A stretch of DNA of 64,000 bases from contig JAJCXO010000138.1 in NCBI GenBank assembly GCA_029263395.1, positions 62,001 through 126,000 on the forward strand. Direction: 5' to 3'. The stretch is from Acidobacteriota bacterium. GTDB lineage: Bacteria > Acidobacteriota > Thermoanaerobaculia > Multivoradales > J023. Of the stretch, positions 37,776 through 50,300 are shown one piece after another (the first letter of the stretch is position 1; the number at the start of each line of letters is the position of its first letter). A model generated the notes under the pieces. It was not told the DNA's origin and ran no database searches. It saw only the letters and a program-made list of their open reading frames with translations. A program made the translations under genes and the position numbers.

Positions 37776-40700
37776 GGATCATCTCCCTCGAGGCTCTCAG
37801 GACTCCCGAAAGCCACCGAAGCTGGCTCGCGGGCTGTATCTTCCAGCAGCGCGAGCATTTCTTCTTCTGACAAATCATCAATCGATGCCAACAGTTCGTC
37901 GAGGGTCTGCTCGCTGCGGCGAGTCGCAGTCAGGTCCTTACCCGGATCCTCCTCTACCGTCCCAGCAGATCCTTCGACGAATCCGGCAAGGGTTGCAACG
38001 GTGTCGTTGCGGAAAAGCTCGGCGAGCGGTACATCGCGAGAGAGCTCCTCTTGAACCCGGAACTGGACCCGAGTCGCGAGCAATGAATGCCCGCCGAGTT
38101 CGAAGAACGAGTCGTTGACTCCAACGTCCTCTATCTCCAACACCTCGGAGAAAATACCCGCGAGGACGCTTTCCGTTGCGGTTCTCGGGGCAACAAAGGT
38201 AGTTTCTTGGCGGTTCTCTTCGACCTCGGGTAAACGATGTCGATCAACCTTGCCGCTGACGGTCAACGGCAAGGTTGGCACCGCTACAAAAACGGACGGC
38301 ACCATGTAGCTCGGTAGACGCTGTTGCAGATCCTGCCGCAGCTCGACGCCTACCAACTCCTCCGTGTCTTGGCCTTCTTCGACTTCGACGAAAGCCACCA
38401 GCTGTTGCCGGTCGCTGTTTTCGCCCCGCGCAACGACGACTGCATCACGCAACCCGGGATGCCGCTTCAGGTTGGTTTCGATATCGCCGAGCTCAATGCG
38501 GAAACCTCGGATCTTCACCTGGTGGTCAACGCGCCCGAGATACTCGACCACACCACCGCCAACCCATCGGCAAAGATCACCGGTCCGGTAGAGACGAGCT
38601 CCGTCGCAATCCCACGGGTCCGGCAGGAAGCGCTCCGCCGTCAAGCCAGGCTGCCCCCAATACCCTCTCGCCAGTCCAGAGCCTCCAATCAGAAGCTCTC
38701 CTGCAACCCCTACCGGCTGCGGTCGCAGCTCGCGATCGACCACAAACAGCCGAACATGAGCTAACGGGCGGCCGATATTGGGTGCGGTTCCTGGCTCCAC
38801 CCATGCCGAAGCCGAATCGACCGTACATTCCGTGAGCCCATAAGCATTGCGAGACACAATAGCCTCGTTGGCGGCCAGCGTTGCCCACAGGGACTCCGGT
38901 AGCGCTTCACCACCGATCACCAATCGCTGCAGGGACGAGCTCCGGAAGAGTCCTTCGTCGATCAAATAGCGTAGATGGGTTGGGGTCATGTCGAGGATCT
39001 CTACGCGCCGCTCGATCAACCAGTCAACCAGCAGACCAACTCCACGCCCGACACTTTCATCGGGCAGGCACAAACAACAGCCGAACAGCAGATGGACCCA
39101 TTGCTCAACCGAAGCGTCGAAGATCAGTGGCGCGGTAAACGCGATGCGATGAGGCCCATGCACTGCCGCGACCGCCCCTAAATCTGCAACCGCCCGATGC
39201 TCGATCTGAACCCCTTTGGGGACACCCGTCGAGCCCGAGGTATAGAGGATGTAGGCCAGATTCTCTGGCCCCGGCGACCTGCCAACGCGCCCACCATGCT
39301 CTTCCGCAACCTCTGGCCATTCGCGGTCCAGACAAACCACCGGCGCGCCATCACCCGGTAGTAGATCGGCCAACCACGACTGGGTCAGAATCACCGACGT
39401 CGCCGTTTCGTCCAGCACAAAACAAAGTCGCTCCGCAGGGAATGACGGGTCGAGCGGAACATAGGCCCCGCCCTGCCGGAGAATCCCCAAAATGGCCACC
39501 ATCGTTTCCGGCGATCGCTCCATCAACAACGCAACCGAGGTTTCTGGACCGACCCCATGACGCCCCAAATAGCGGGCGAGTTCCTCGGAGCGCTCATCGA
39601 GGGCACCAAAGCTCAGGTTCTGCTCACGGAAGGACACCGCCAGGGAATCTGGCGATCGCTCAACCTGAGCCTCGAACAGCTCAACGAGCGTGCGCTGATT
39701 CGCGGCTACGCCCGGTGCAACGGGTAGACTACCCGGCCACTCCATGACTAGTTGGTGTCGCTCGGCTCGAGCCAGCACATCGAACGTCTCGAACTGCTGG
39801 TCGGGGTTCGAAGACACAGCTTGCGCGAGAAGCTGAAAACTGCGTTTCAGCCGGATGATGGTCGTCGCGTCGAAGAGATCGGTGCGATAGCCCAGTGTCA
39901 GCGACACGCCTTCACCATCGCGTGCCGCCGCAACATCGAGATCAAACTTCACACCATCTTGCTGCTGGGGCCACAAAGTGGCCTCGATACCTGGCAGATC
40001 GAGGGGCGGCACCTCTTCGTCGAGTGAGAACATCGTCTGAAAGAGTGGAGAACGGCTCGGATCTTGGTGTTGGACAAGGGCGCTCACCAATTGTTCGAAG
40101 GGCACATCGGAATGATCGTGGGCCGAAAGCACCGTCCGTCTGGTGCGCGACAGCAGTTCGACGAAGTTCATCGGACCCGAGATCGCCACCGGCAAAACCA
40201 ACGTGTTGACGAAAAAACCGATTAGCTCCTCTATCTCGCTATGGGTACGTCCCGCGGTTGGTGTCCCTACCGCAAACTCTCGCTGCCTGGTAAGACGTGC
40301 CATCAGCAGACTGAAGACCGCCAGCAGCGTCATAAACAGGGTTGCCCCATGGACACGACCGAGAGACGTCAGTTCCTGGACTAGCGGCGCAGGGAAATGC
40401 GCCTCAACGACTGCACCGCGATGATTCGGTACCGGTGGATAGGGCCGATCGGTGGGTAACTCGAGCGGCGCGATATCCGCCAACACCTGGCGCCAATAGG
40501 CGAGTTGCCCCTTGAGCACCTCACCCTCGAGCCAGCGTCTCTGCCAGAGAGCAAAGTCCCCATATTGGAAGCTGATTTCCTCCAGCTGGATGCCCCGATA
40601 CAGGGCCGCGATCTCGCGCAGCATCACCCCGATCGACCAACCATCACTGACAATGTGATGCAGCGTCAATAGCAGTAGATGATCGTCGGCAGCCAGCCTC

Positions 40701-43700
40701 GAGACTTGGACGCGCAGCAGCGGACCGCGTTCGAGATCGAAAGCAAGCTTCGCTTCGGCGTCGACCAAACGCCGGAGGTCGAACGCATCGCCGCTCGAGT
40801 CGATGACCGGCAACCGGCGTGGCGCCCACGGATGAATGACCTGGCGCGCCACCCCCCTCTCGGTCGAAAAGGTTGTCCGAAGGACTTCGTGACGCCGGAT
40901 CAATTCGTCGAAGGCCTGCTCGAGCCGGGCGATATCGAGCACACCTTTGAGACGCACCGCTATCGGAAGGTTGTACAACGCACTGGCAGGCTCGAGACGA
41001 TCAAGGAACCACAGTCGTTGCTGTGAAAACGACAGCTCGAGTGAGTCCCCGCGAGACTGGGCTACCAAAGGAGGCGCCGGGTGTCGATCACCTGCTCGCC
41101 GAGCTTGCTCGATGCGCTGGCTGAGGTCCGTAACTCGCGGCGCCTCGAACAGAGTTTGAATAGGTAGCTCGACGCCTAGCATGTCGCGGATTCGAGCCAC
41201 CACTCTCACCGCAAGCAGAGAATGGCCACCGAGTTCAAAAAAGGAGTCGTGAATGCCAACTTGTTCCCGGCCGAGTAATACTGCGAAGATTCCCGCTACG
41301 ATTTCTTCGTTTGGCGTCCCCGCAGTAACGTCGCTCAGACTTCCCGATGGATCGGGCAAGGCCACGCGCTCAAGTGCCTTGCGGTCTACCTTCTTGTTGG
41401 GCAACAGCGGCAAGGCGTCGAGTTGGACGATCGACGTCGGCACCATGTGCCCGGGAAGCCGGCCGCGCAGAAACTCACCGAGCTCTGTTGGTGAGACGCC
41501 GTTGGCCACAACAAAGGCCACCAGCACCTGATCACGAACCGTCAACGTGGCCTCACATACGGCGGGATGATTCACCAACGACGCTTCGATCTCACCCAAC
41601 TCGATCCGGAACCCGCGCAGCTTGACTTGGTGATCGAGACGTCCGAAAAATTGTAATTCACCGGTGGCCCGCCAACGAACCCGATCTCCGGTGTGGTACG
41701 AGCGCTCTCCTGATGCAGTGCTCCAAGGGCTGGGCACGAACGCAGCTGCGGTCTGTCGAGGCCGGTCCAGGTAGCAACGCGCCAAACACGCCCCACCCAG
41801 GACCAACTCACCGATCGCACCAAACGGCAGCGAGGTGAATCGCGAATCGACGACGAAGGCCTGGGTGGCGTCGACCGGGCATCCGATCGACGGCTCACCC
41901 TGTGCCCCAGACGGAATTGTGGTGAAGGTCGAATAGGTGGTGTCTTCGGAAGGACCATAGAGATTCAGAACACGTTCAACCCAAGGAGCACACCGATAGA
42001 TCCGCGCCACGAGGTCTCCGGACAGAGCTTCGCCTGCTAGGTTTATCGTCCGAGCCGAGGCAGGGATGGCCTGCTGAGAGACCAACGCAGAAATCGCGGA
42101 AGGAACCGTGTTGATCAGAGTTACCTGCCAGGCCGCCGGCAGATTTTGCAATGCCAGGGCGTTACGCGCCAACACGATTGTGCCTCCCCAGCTCAAGGGC
42201 ACAAAGATCTCGAAAACCGACAGATCGAAGCAGACCGACGTAGCTGCCAAGACTCCACTGAGTTGCTCGTTGTCGAAGTGGCGCCGGGCCCACTGCATCA
42301 ACTCGACCGCGTTACGGTGGGCGATCGCCACCCCTTTCGGGCGACCTGTTGAGCCCGAGGTGTAAATCAGATAAGCCAGATGTCCAGGCGACCCACTTCG
42401 AGTACGGTCCCGTTCGGGCTGGTATCCCAAGTCACCGTCCGCCGACGCCCGGAGCGGCAGCCGCACCACAAGTGCCTCGGTTGGCGGCAGCAAGTCGATT
42501 GCTTCCGTGGTGAGCAAGAGGGCGGCTTTGCTGTCGCGCAGCAAGAACTCCAGGCGCTCGGCCGGATAGTCCGGATCAAGGCCGACATAGGCCGCTCCTG
42601 CCTCGAGAATCCCGAGCAACGCAATCACTAGATCTGGACCACGCTGGGCCAAAACAGCAACGCGCATCTCGGGTTTGACCCCCTGAACGCAGAGGTAGCG
42701 AGCCAGGCGAGCGGCTCGTTCGGCAAGCTCTCGGTAGCTCGTATGGACTTCACCGCTAACCAACGCCACCGCGTCCGGCTGCTCCAGGGCGCGTAGCTGA
42801 AACAGCTCGTGCAAGAGCCTCGGTGCCTCGGTATCCGTGTCACGATCCGCAGACACCGCGGTATCGTTCCATTCGAGTAGCTGCTGCTGACGCTCGGCCG
42901 GCGAGAGCAACTCAAACGACGCCACTGGAAGCCCAGGATCCGCAACAGCGTGCTCGAGCAGGCGTTCGAAGTGCATCAGCCAACGTTCGACCGTAGTCGG
43001 ATCGAAAAGATCGGTCGAGTACTCGACCTCGGCGGCCAAGCCGTCGGAAGTGCTCTTGATCAGCAGAGCAAAGTCGAAGGTCGCGGCGCCGCGCTCTAGC
43101 TCGACCAATTCGGCCTCGACGCTCCCCAAACGAAAGCTCCTCGGATCGATTCCGATACCACCTTCGAGAGCAAACAGAACCTGCACTAAAGGCGTCTGGC
43201 TGAGATTGCGTCGTGGTTGTAGCTCTTCCACCAACCGTTCGAAGGGCAAGTCCTGGTGGCTGAAAGCCCCTGATGCAACCTTGGAGAGCCGGTTCATCAA
43301 TTCGACAAAGCTAGGCTCGGCGCCGAGGTGAGCCCGGAGAATCAGCGTGTTAACGAAAAAGCCGATTAGATCGCTGGTTTCGCGACGATCCCGGCCCGCG
43401 AAGGGAGTTCCCAAGACTAGATCGGTTTGCCCCGTAAGGCGGTGCAGAAGCAGCTCGAAGACCGCCAACAAGGCGAGAAAGAGGGTGCAATTTTGTTGCC
43501 GCGCCAGCTGCTCTAGCTGGACGCACTGCGCTAGCGGCAGGGAACGGCCCAACCGAGCACCCAAGGCACGACGAACCGGACGCCGAGGGCGGTCGACCGG
43601 CAGTTCGAGAACCTCCGGCACTCCCGTCAAGGCCTCTCGCCACCAAGCGAGCTGACTCTCTAGGTAGTCACCCGACAGGCGTTGCTGTTGCCAGGCCGCA

Positions 43701-44344
43701 AAGTCCGCGTATTGGATCGGCAGCTGAGGTAGAGGTGACGTCACACTCGACTGCCCCTCGCAAGTCCCATAAAGCGCGCATAGCTCGCCTACGAATCGCT
43801 TCACGGAAACCCCGTCCGTGATGATGTGATGGAGATTGATGAAGAGCAAGTGCTCCTGAACGTTGAATCGCACAAGCATCCAGCGCACAAGCGCATCTGC
43901 GGTCAGATCGAACGGTCGGGTCGCCTCACTGCGAATCCAACGCCAAGCCTCGCGCCCGCGCTGCTCTGGGTTCAGGAATTCCAGATCTAGCATGGGAATT
44001 GCGGACCTTTCGGGCGCCGTAATCTCCTGCGTTGGCTCGCCGTCGACCTCTGGGAACCGAGCACGGAGGACCTCGTGACGGCGCGTTATCTCGCTCAAAC
44101 TCGACGCCAGAGCAGCTAGCTCCAACGGACCACGCAGGCGTATCGATGCGGGCATCAAGTAGGTTGCACCCGGTTCGAGCTGCTCGAGAAACCACAGACG
44201 CTTCTGACCAAAAGACATCGGAGCCACCGAAAGGTTCTTTCGCCGTTCGATCACCTCGAACCCTACGTCCCGACCTTGCTTGGCCAGCTCCTCGCGAAGC
44301 CGTGCCCGCTTTTGGCCCGAGAATTTGAAGGATCGACGCTTCAT
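37772..44344 (-). CDS. NRPS C-A-T-C-A-T (alanine plus one polar residue)
   Basis: Two standard modules in 2190 residues. C1 (HHIITDGV near 176), A1 (TSGSTGRPKG near 666), T1 (GGHSL near 1039), C2 (LSFSQQR start; HHIVSDGW near 1231), A2 (TSGSTGVPKG near 1705), T2 (GGHSL near 2084), then an acidic C-terminal docking-like tail (LDELLASIDDLSEEEMLALL). Both C domains are LCL-type, in line with no E domain upstream. The A1 pocket reads D-L-F-N-N-A-L-T-Y-K, the classical alanine code. A2 reads D-A-E-D-V-G-A-V-D-K, which is of the polar or basic type (Gln/Glu/Arg/Lys-like); I would not choose among them. The gene overlaps both neighbours by 4 nt (ATGA). Confidence 0.95.
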   Translation of the reverse strand: MKRRSFKFSGQKRARLREELAKQGRDVGFEVIERRKNLSVAPMSFGQKRLWFLEQLEPGATYLMPASIRLRGPLELAALASSLSEITRRHEVLRARFPEVDGEPTQEITAPERSAIPMLDLEFLNPEQRGREAWRWIRSEATRPFDLTADALVRWMLVRFNVQEHLLFINLHHIITDGVSVKRFVGELCALYGTCEGQSSVTSPLPQLPIQYADFAAWQQQRLSGDYLESQLAWWREALTGVPEVLELPVDRPRRPVRRALGARLGRSLPLAQCVQLEQLARQQNCTLFLALLAVFELLLHRLTGQTDLVLGTPFAGRDRRETSDLIGFFVNTLILRAHLGAEPSFVELMNRLSKVASGAFSHQDLPFERLVEELQPRRNLSQTPLVQVLFALEGGIGIDPRSFRLGSVEAELVELERGAATFDFALLIKSTSDGLAAEVEYSTDLFDPTTVERWLMHFERLLEHAVADPGLPVASFELLSPAERQQQLLEWNDTAVSADRDTDTEAPRLLHELFQLRALEQPDAVALVSGEVHTSYRELAERAARLARYLCVQGVKPEMRVAVLAQRGPDLVIALLGILEAGAAYVGLDPDYPAERLEFLLRDSKAALLLTTEAIDLLPPTEALVVRLPLRASADGDLGYQPERDRTRSGSPGHLAYLIYTSGSTGRPKGVAIAHRNAVELMQWARRHFDNEQLSGVLAATSVCFDLSVFEIFVPLSWGGTIVLARNALALQNLPAAWQVTLINTVPSAISALVSQQAIPASARTINLAGEALSGDLVARIYRCAPWVERVLNLYGPSEDTTYSTFTTIPSGAQGEPSIGCPVDATQAFVVDSRFTSLPFGAIGELVLGGACLARCYLDRPRQTAAAFVPSPWSTASGERSYHTGDRVRWRATGELQFFGRLDHQVKLRGFRIELGEIEASLVNHPAVCEATLTVRDQVLVAFVVANGVSPTELGEFLRGRLPGHMVPTSIVQLDALPLLPNKKVDRKALERVALPDPSGSLSDVTAGTPNEEIVAGIFAVLLGREQVGIHDSFFELGGHSLLAVRVVARIRDMLGVELPIQTLFEAPRVTDLSQRIEQARRAGDRHPAPPLVAQSRGDSLELSFSQQRLWFLDRLEPASALYNLPIAVRLKGVLDIARLEQAFDELIRRHEVLRTTFSTERGVARQVIHPWAPRRLPVIDSSGDAFDLRRLVDAEAKLAFDLERGPLLRVQVSRLAADDHLLLLTLHHIVSDGWSIGVMLREIAALYRGIQLEEISFQYGDFALWQRRWLEGEVLKGQLAYWRQVLADIAPLELPTDRPYPPVPNHRGAVVEAHFPAPLVQELTSLGRVHGATLFMTLLAVFSLLMARLTRQREFAVGTPTAGRTHSEIEELIGFFVNTLVLPVAISGPMNFVELLSRTRRTVLSAHDHSDVPFEQLVSALVQHQDPSRSPLFQTMFSLDEEVPPLDLPGIEATLWPQQQDGVKFDLDVAAARDGEGVSLTLGYRTDLFDATTIIRLKRSFQLLAQAVSSNPDQQFETFDVLARAERHQLVMEWPGSLPVAPGVAANQRTLVELFEAQVERSPDSLAVSFREQNLSFGALDERSEELARYLGRHGVGPETSVALLMERSPETMVAILGILRQGGAYVPLDPSFPAERLCFVLDETATSVILTQSWLADLLPGDGAPVVCLDREWPEVAEEHGGRVGRSPGPENLAYILYTSGSTGVPKGVQIEHRAVADLGAVAAVHGPHRIAFTAPLIFDASVEQWVHLLFGCCLCLPDESVGRGVGLLVDWLIERRVEILDMTPTHLRYLIDEGLFRSSSLQRLVIGGEALPESLWATLAANEAIVSRNAYGLTECTVDSASAWVEPGTAPNIGRPLAHVRLFVVDRELRPQPVGVAGELLIGGSGLARGYWGQPGLTAERFLPDPWDCDGARLYRTGDLCRWVGGGVVEYLGRVDHQVKIRGFRIELGDIETNLKRHPGLRDAVVVARGENSDRQQLVAFVEVEEGQDTEELVGVELRQDLQQRLPSYMVPSVFVAVPTLPLTVSGKVDRHRLPEVEENRQETTFVAPRTATESVLAGIFSEVLEIEDVGVNDSFFELGGHSLLATRVQFRVQEELSRDVPLAELFRNDTVATLAGFVEGSAGTVEEDPGKDLTATRRSEQTLDELLASIDDLSEEEMLALLEDTAREPASVAFGSPESLEGDDP

Positions 44345-47300
44345 GCCTCGCTCCCCGATGATTCCCGACTTCGACTGCCGACTGCCACCAACTCGTCCCC
44401 AAGGCTGCTGTCTCCGTCGTCGTCTGCTTCCGGCTCATCGGCGAGCTCGAGCAGGATTGGAGCCATGGCCTCCAGCTTGCGACGCCGCTCGGGATCCTCG
44501 AGCAGGAACGTGGCCATCGTCTCGACGGTCGGTGAGTCGAACAACACCTGGAATAACGGGACTTCGATCTCGAAAGCGTCCTGAACCATCGCGTTGAGCT
44601 CGGTGGCATACATCGAATGGCCACCCAACTCGAAGAAATTGTCACGGACCCCAACTTCCTCCAGCCCCAAAACCTCTGCCATCATGCCTGCCAACACTTC
44701 CTCGACCGGAGTACTCGCGCCGACTTCGGGGGCCAAGTCTTCGAACAGCAGCAGTTCCTCCTCTTCGACGGTGGCGGCCAGAGCCGCTCGATCGAGCTTG
44801 CCGGTCGAAGTACGCGGCAACTCGAGGTGAACAATGATCTGCCGCGGCAACATGTAGCTTGGCAACCGTTGCCTCAAGAAAGCGCCCAACTCGGTTTCGA
44901 GGGCGGCTTCACCCCGTGTCATCACATGCGCGACGAGGCTCGGTTCACCGGTGGCAGCCTCGCTGAGGACCACCGCAGCTTCACGCACTTGGGTGTGGGA
45001 CGAAAGCGTGGCCTCGATCTCGTCGAGCTCGATACGAAAACCGCGAACTTTGACCTGCCGATCGAGACGGCCGAGAAACTCGAGGTCACCATCTGAACGC
45101 CAACGCCCGCGATCACCGGTGCGATAGAGACGCTCCCCCGCTTTCTCAGAGCCCGTCTTGGGCACGAAGGCAAGAGCGGTGGTCGCCGCCTGCCCCAGAT
45201 ATCCCCTAGCAAGACCCGCTCCGCTGATACAGATCTCGCCCACGGTCTGAGTAGGGACCGGGCGCTGGGACGGATCGCAGACACGAATTTCAAGACCGCT
45301 GAGCGGCCGACCGAGGCTCGATGAAGACTCTCGATCGACGATGGCCCAGCTCGCATTGGACGTCGCTTCGGTCGGTCCGTAAAGGTTGATCAGGACCAAC
45401 TCCGGCAACACCGCCCGAGTACGCTCAATCAACGCTGGTGTCAGTTCCTCACCTCCGACCATCAGGTACCGCAACGAGGTCGGAACCGCCTTGCTATCGG
45501 ACTCCATGACCGCAACCAGCGCCTCCCACAGGGAAGGCACACAATTGAGCCCGGCCTCGCCATCGAGCTGTGCGAGTAAATCGACCGCGCTGGCCACTGC
45601 TGCTTCGGGCACGGCACGAACCGCCGCTCCGTGGAGGAGCGGCGCCAGCAACTGTTTGAGGGAAGCATCAAAGGTGATGCGGGTGACCAAGGGGAGCGAC
45701 TGCAGCCGATCGGCGAACAGCTCATGCTCGACCCAGCTCAGATAACTCGCCAGGCTGTCACGGCTGACCATGACTCCCTTCGGGCGGCCCGTCGAGCCCG
45801 AGGTGTAAATTACATAGGCGAGATTCCCTGGGTGGACGTTCGGCGCGAGCCGCGTGACAGGGCACAGTGCGAGGGCTGCAGCCTCACGATCGAGCTCCAG
45901 GATGCTGTCCTCGGGACCGTCTCCAGCCCATCGGACTTCGGCCAAACGAGCAACCCACTGCGAGTGGGTCAGAACGAAACGCGGCGCCGAGTCCTCGACG
46001 ATCAGAGCGATACGTTGCGGCGGATCTCCTGGATCGAGCGGTACGTAAGCGCCGCCGGTCTTCAGCACCGCCATCACGGCAACCACTAACTCGATGGACC
46101 GTTCGAGCATCAGTGCGACTCGAACATCAGCCCCAGCTCCCCGCCGCCGCAGCTCGTGTGCCAACTGATTCGACTGTGCGTCGAGATCGGCATAGGTCAA
46201 CGTTTCGTTGAGGAAACGGACAGCGACGCGCGACGGATGGAGATCAGCCTGCGCCGCGAAGCGCTCGACGATCAAAGAGCGCTTTGCCTCTTGCGAAGAC
46301 TGCCCCCACTCGACCAGCAGTTGATGGCGTTCAGCGGCAGCAATGACCGGTAATTCATCGAGCCGGCTGCTTGGCGAACTCGTGGCCGCGCCCAGCAAGG
46401 TCTCGAACTGCGAGACAAATCTCTGCAGTGTCGCTGCATCAAAAAGATCTTGCCGCCCACTCAGGTAGCCGGTGATCCCGGCCCCGCTCTCTTCCAGTCC
46501 CAAGACTAGATCGAACTTCGCCGTACCTGTGTCGAGAGCTCGTGGCTTCAGCTGGAAACCGTCAAGTTCGAGCGTTTCCAAAGGCTTGTTCTGCAACACG
46601 AACATCGTCTGGAACAAGGGTGACTGACCGGTCGCTCGTACCGGTTGAAGAGCTTCCACCACCAGCTCGAAAGGCGCGTCTCGATGGGCGTGGGCCTCGA
46701 GGATCGTTTCTCGAACCCGTGCCAGCAATTCGGCGAACGTCGGACGGCCGCCCAGATCGACCCGTATCACCAGAGTGTCCACAAAACAGCCGATTGTCGA
46801 TTCGGACTCGAGCCAACGGCGCCCGGCATGCGGTGTCCCCACCACGAGATCACTCATGCCGGTCGAACGATGGAGAAAGAGATCATAGGCCGCCAACAAG
46901 ACCATGAAGAGGGTGGCGTCATGGGTACGTCCGGTCGTCCGCAGCACACCTGGGATGTCGGGGCCCAGCCTCAAACTCCGGGTTACTCCACTCCCGGATG
47001 GGACAACCGGGTGCGGTCGGTCGGTCGGTAGCCGAAGGGGCGGCGCCGCCGAAGAAGCCTCGCCCAACTGCCCTCGCCAGTAAGCCAGATCGCCGGAAAT
47101 TGCAGCCGCGTCGAGATGCTCCCGCTGCCAGCGTGCAAAGTCGGCATATTGCAAAACCGGTTCGACGAGTGGGCTTGGGCGACCGCTGGCAAAAGCGCTG
47201 TAGAGCTCACCCAACTCTCGGATCAACACGCCGGTCGACCAGCCGTCCGCAACCGTGTGATGCAACACCAAGACCAGCTGGTGCAGCTGCTCACCAAGGC

Positions 47301-50300
47301 TCAACAGTACCATCCGAACCAGCGGTCCTGTCGCAAGATTGAAGGGCTGACGTGCCAACTCGTTCGACCAACGGACCGCTTGAGACTGCCGCACCGCGGC
47401 CGGCAATCGGCTCAGATCAATCCGCGGCCAGATTTGGCGCTGCTCCGGAGCGCTCTCGATCCGCTGGATCAACGTATCGCGTCGACGTTCCAAGCGGCAG
47501 CGCAAGACATCGTGACGGCGCACGATCTCATCCAGGCTCGAGAACAGGACTGCTAGCTCGAGGTGACCTCGAGCTTCGACGATAGCCGGTATGTTGTAGG
47601 CTGGGCTGGCGGGATCCAGCTGATGCAGGATCCACATCCCCTCCTGCGGGAACGAGGCCGGCGCTTCTGCCTGACGCGGGCCGGGACGCAACGCGGTGAT
47701 ACTTGGAGCTGCCCGACGACCTTCGAGTCGGGCAGCCAACAAACGCACCGTCGGTGCCTCGAAGATTTCACGCAACTCGAGATCGACACCAAACACACGC
47801 TGTATTCGAACCTGCAGACGTGTGGCCAGCAAGGAATGACCGCCGAGGGCGAAAAAGTTGTCATCCAGATGCACTCGATCGAGATCGAACAGCTCGCAGA
47901 ATATCTCCGCCAACAGTTCTTCGGACGCGTTGCGAGGCCCGCTTCCTGCTTCGCGTTGCGGCAACTCCAGCTGTGTGATTGCGGCGCGATCCACCTTGCC
48001 GTTCGCGGTGAGTGGCATCGTCTCGAGCCTGATCAAGCGCGACGGCACCATTGCGCTAGGTACCCGCTGGCGCAAGTACCCGACGAGCGTCTCATCGCTC
48101 GCAGCGGCCCCAGTCATCAGCACCATGTGAGCAATCAGCATGGCCTCACCCGACCGATCTTCGCGCATTGATGCAACGACCGCTTCCACCTCTGGATGGG
48201 AGACCAGCATCGCCTCGATTTCACCGAGCTCGATACGCTGGCCTCGCAGCTGAACCTGGTGGTCGACTCGCCCGAGAAAGTCGATGTCTCCGCTGCGAAG
48301 CCAACGGGCCAAATCACCGCTACGGTACAGCCGCTGTCCAGCCTGTTCGGCAAAGGGATCAGGAACAAAACGCGAGGCGGTCGACGCCGGTCGATCGAGA
48401 TAACCGCGAGCCAAGGACGCACCGGCCAGGCAAAGCTCCCCCGGCGCCTCCGCGGGCACCAACCGACCTCGGCGATCAAGAAGGCGAACCTGAACGTTAC
48501 TGATCGGGCTGCCGATCGACGGCAGGCCAGTACCCTGCGCAGCGATGGTACCGGCGGTCGCTACCACAGAATTTTCTGCTGGCCCGTAGTGGTTGATCAC
48601 CTGCCACCTGAGATCTGCCGACGGGCGCAGATGCAGACGGTCACCGCCGGTGAGCACAGCTCGCAACGCCAGATCATGCCGCCCAGCCGCATCACCCTCG
48701 ACCAAAATCGCTTCCGCCAGCGGCGTCGGCAAGAAGGTCACAGTGATTCGGCGTTCGGCCAACCAGCTGCAGAGTTTTGCCACTGAAGTCCGTGCCTCTG
48801 CTGGTGGCAGATGCAGGCTCGCACCAGCAGCGAGGCTGGGCCACACCTCCCAGACGACGGCATCAAAGCCCAAGCCAGCCACCTGGGTGGCCCGGTCGGC
48901 CGAGCTCAGGCCATAGGTCTGTAAGTGCCAGTCGACCAGGTTGCTCAGGCCACGCTGCTCGACCGCTACCCCTTTTGGGCGTCCCGTCGAGCCGGAGGTG
49001 TAGACTACGTAGGCGAGATGGTTCGGCGATAGTCGCAAAGCCGAAGACTCCAGGCTCTCCCCAGTCAGGGCTCCCGCGAGGCGGTCGAGCTCCAACAGAT
49101 CAGCCTCGCTTCCGGGCAAGCTGGAGCTGAACTCGCTCGATGTCAGGACCACCGAAACCCCGGCGTCGGCGAGCATGAATTCAACCCGCTCACGCGGATA
49201 CTCTGGGTCGAGCGGCACATAGGCAGCGCCTGTTTTCATGATGCCGAGGTACGCCACCAACAACGTGCAGGAACGACCTAGCAGCACACCGATTCGCGAT
49301 TCCGGCCCCAATCCGCGAGTGACCAGTAGGCTCGCCAAGCGAGCCGCCTGTGCATCGAGTTCGGCGTAGGTCAACCGTGTCGCCTGGTCTTCGACCGCCA
49401 ACGCTCCAGGAGTTGCCCGCGCCCAGCCAGCGATCCGTTCGTGGACGAGCAGCGCGGTTTCGGGCTGCCGAGAGGTGTCGTTCCACTCACCGAGCAGCTG
49501 GAGCCGCTCGTTATCGTCCAACATCGGCAACTCGCCAAGGTGACGATCAGGATCTTTTGTTGCCGCCACCAACAAACGCCGGTAGTGCTCCAACCAGCGA
49601 ATGACCGTGGATTCGTCGAACAGCTCGCGGTCGAATTGCAATGACAGGATCAATTCCTCGCCGACCTCGGCACAGCGCAATACCAGGTCGAAGGGCGAGT
49701 ACGGCTCGGTCCACGGCAGGGTCTCGAGCTCGACATTGCCAAAGCGGAGTCGGCCTCCGCCTTGTCCTACCGCAAGGGCAGCAAGATCCATTGACGCCCC
49801 CGGCGGGGCCTGCTGGAGCGCAAACATATGCCGAAACAACGACTCTTGCCCCGAATGCCGCTGAGGCTGAAGTCGTTCGACGAGCAATGGCAAGGGAACA
49901 ACATGATGCTCGAAAGCATTGAGCGCATGATCCCGTACGCGCTCGATCAAGTCTCCGAAAGTCGGCTCCCCTGTCAAGTCTGCCCGCAGGGCCAAGGGCT
50001 CTACGAAATAACCCAGGATGCCACTCAGCTCGGGCCGATCACGGCCGAGGGTCGGAGTTCCGACCAAGAAGTCTTCTTGGCCCCCATGGCGCCCCAGGAA
50101 CACTTGGAAAGCCGACAAGAGACCGGCAAAGAGGGTTGTCTGGCGATCCCGAACGAGTCCTCTGAACCGGTCCAGGCAGGCGGGGCCCAGCTTCGATATG
50201 ACAAGCCCCCCTTCACCGCTAGGCCGGGCGGGCCTCGGCCGATCCGTCCACAATTCGGGCGCGGTTGGCAGTGGGGTCAACGTCTCGAGCCAGAAACGCC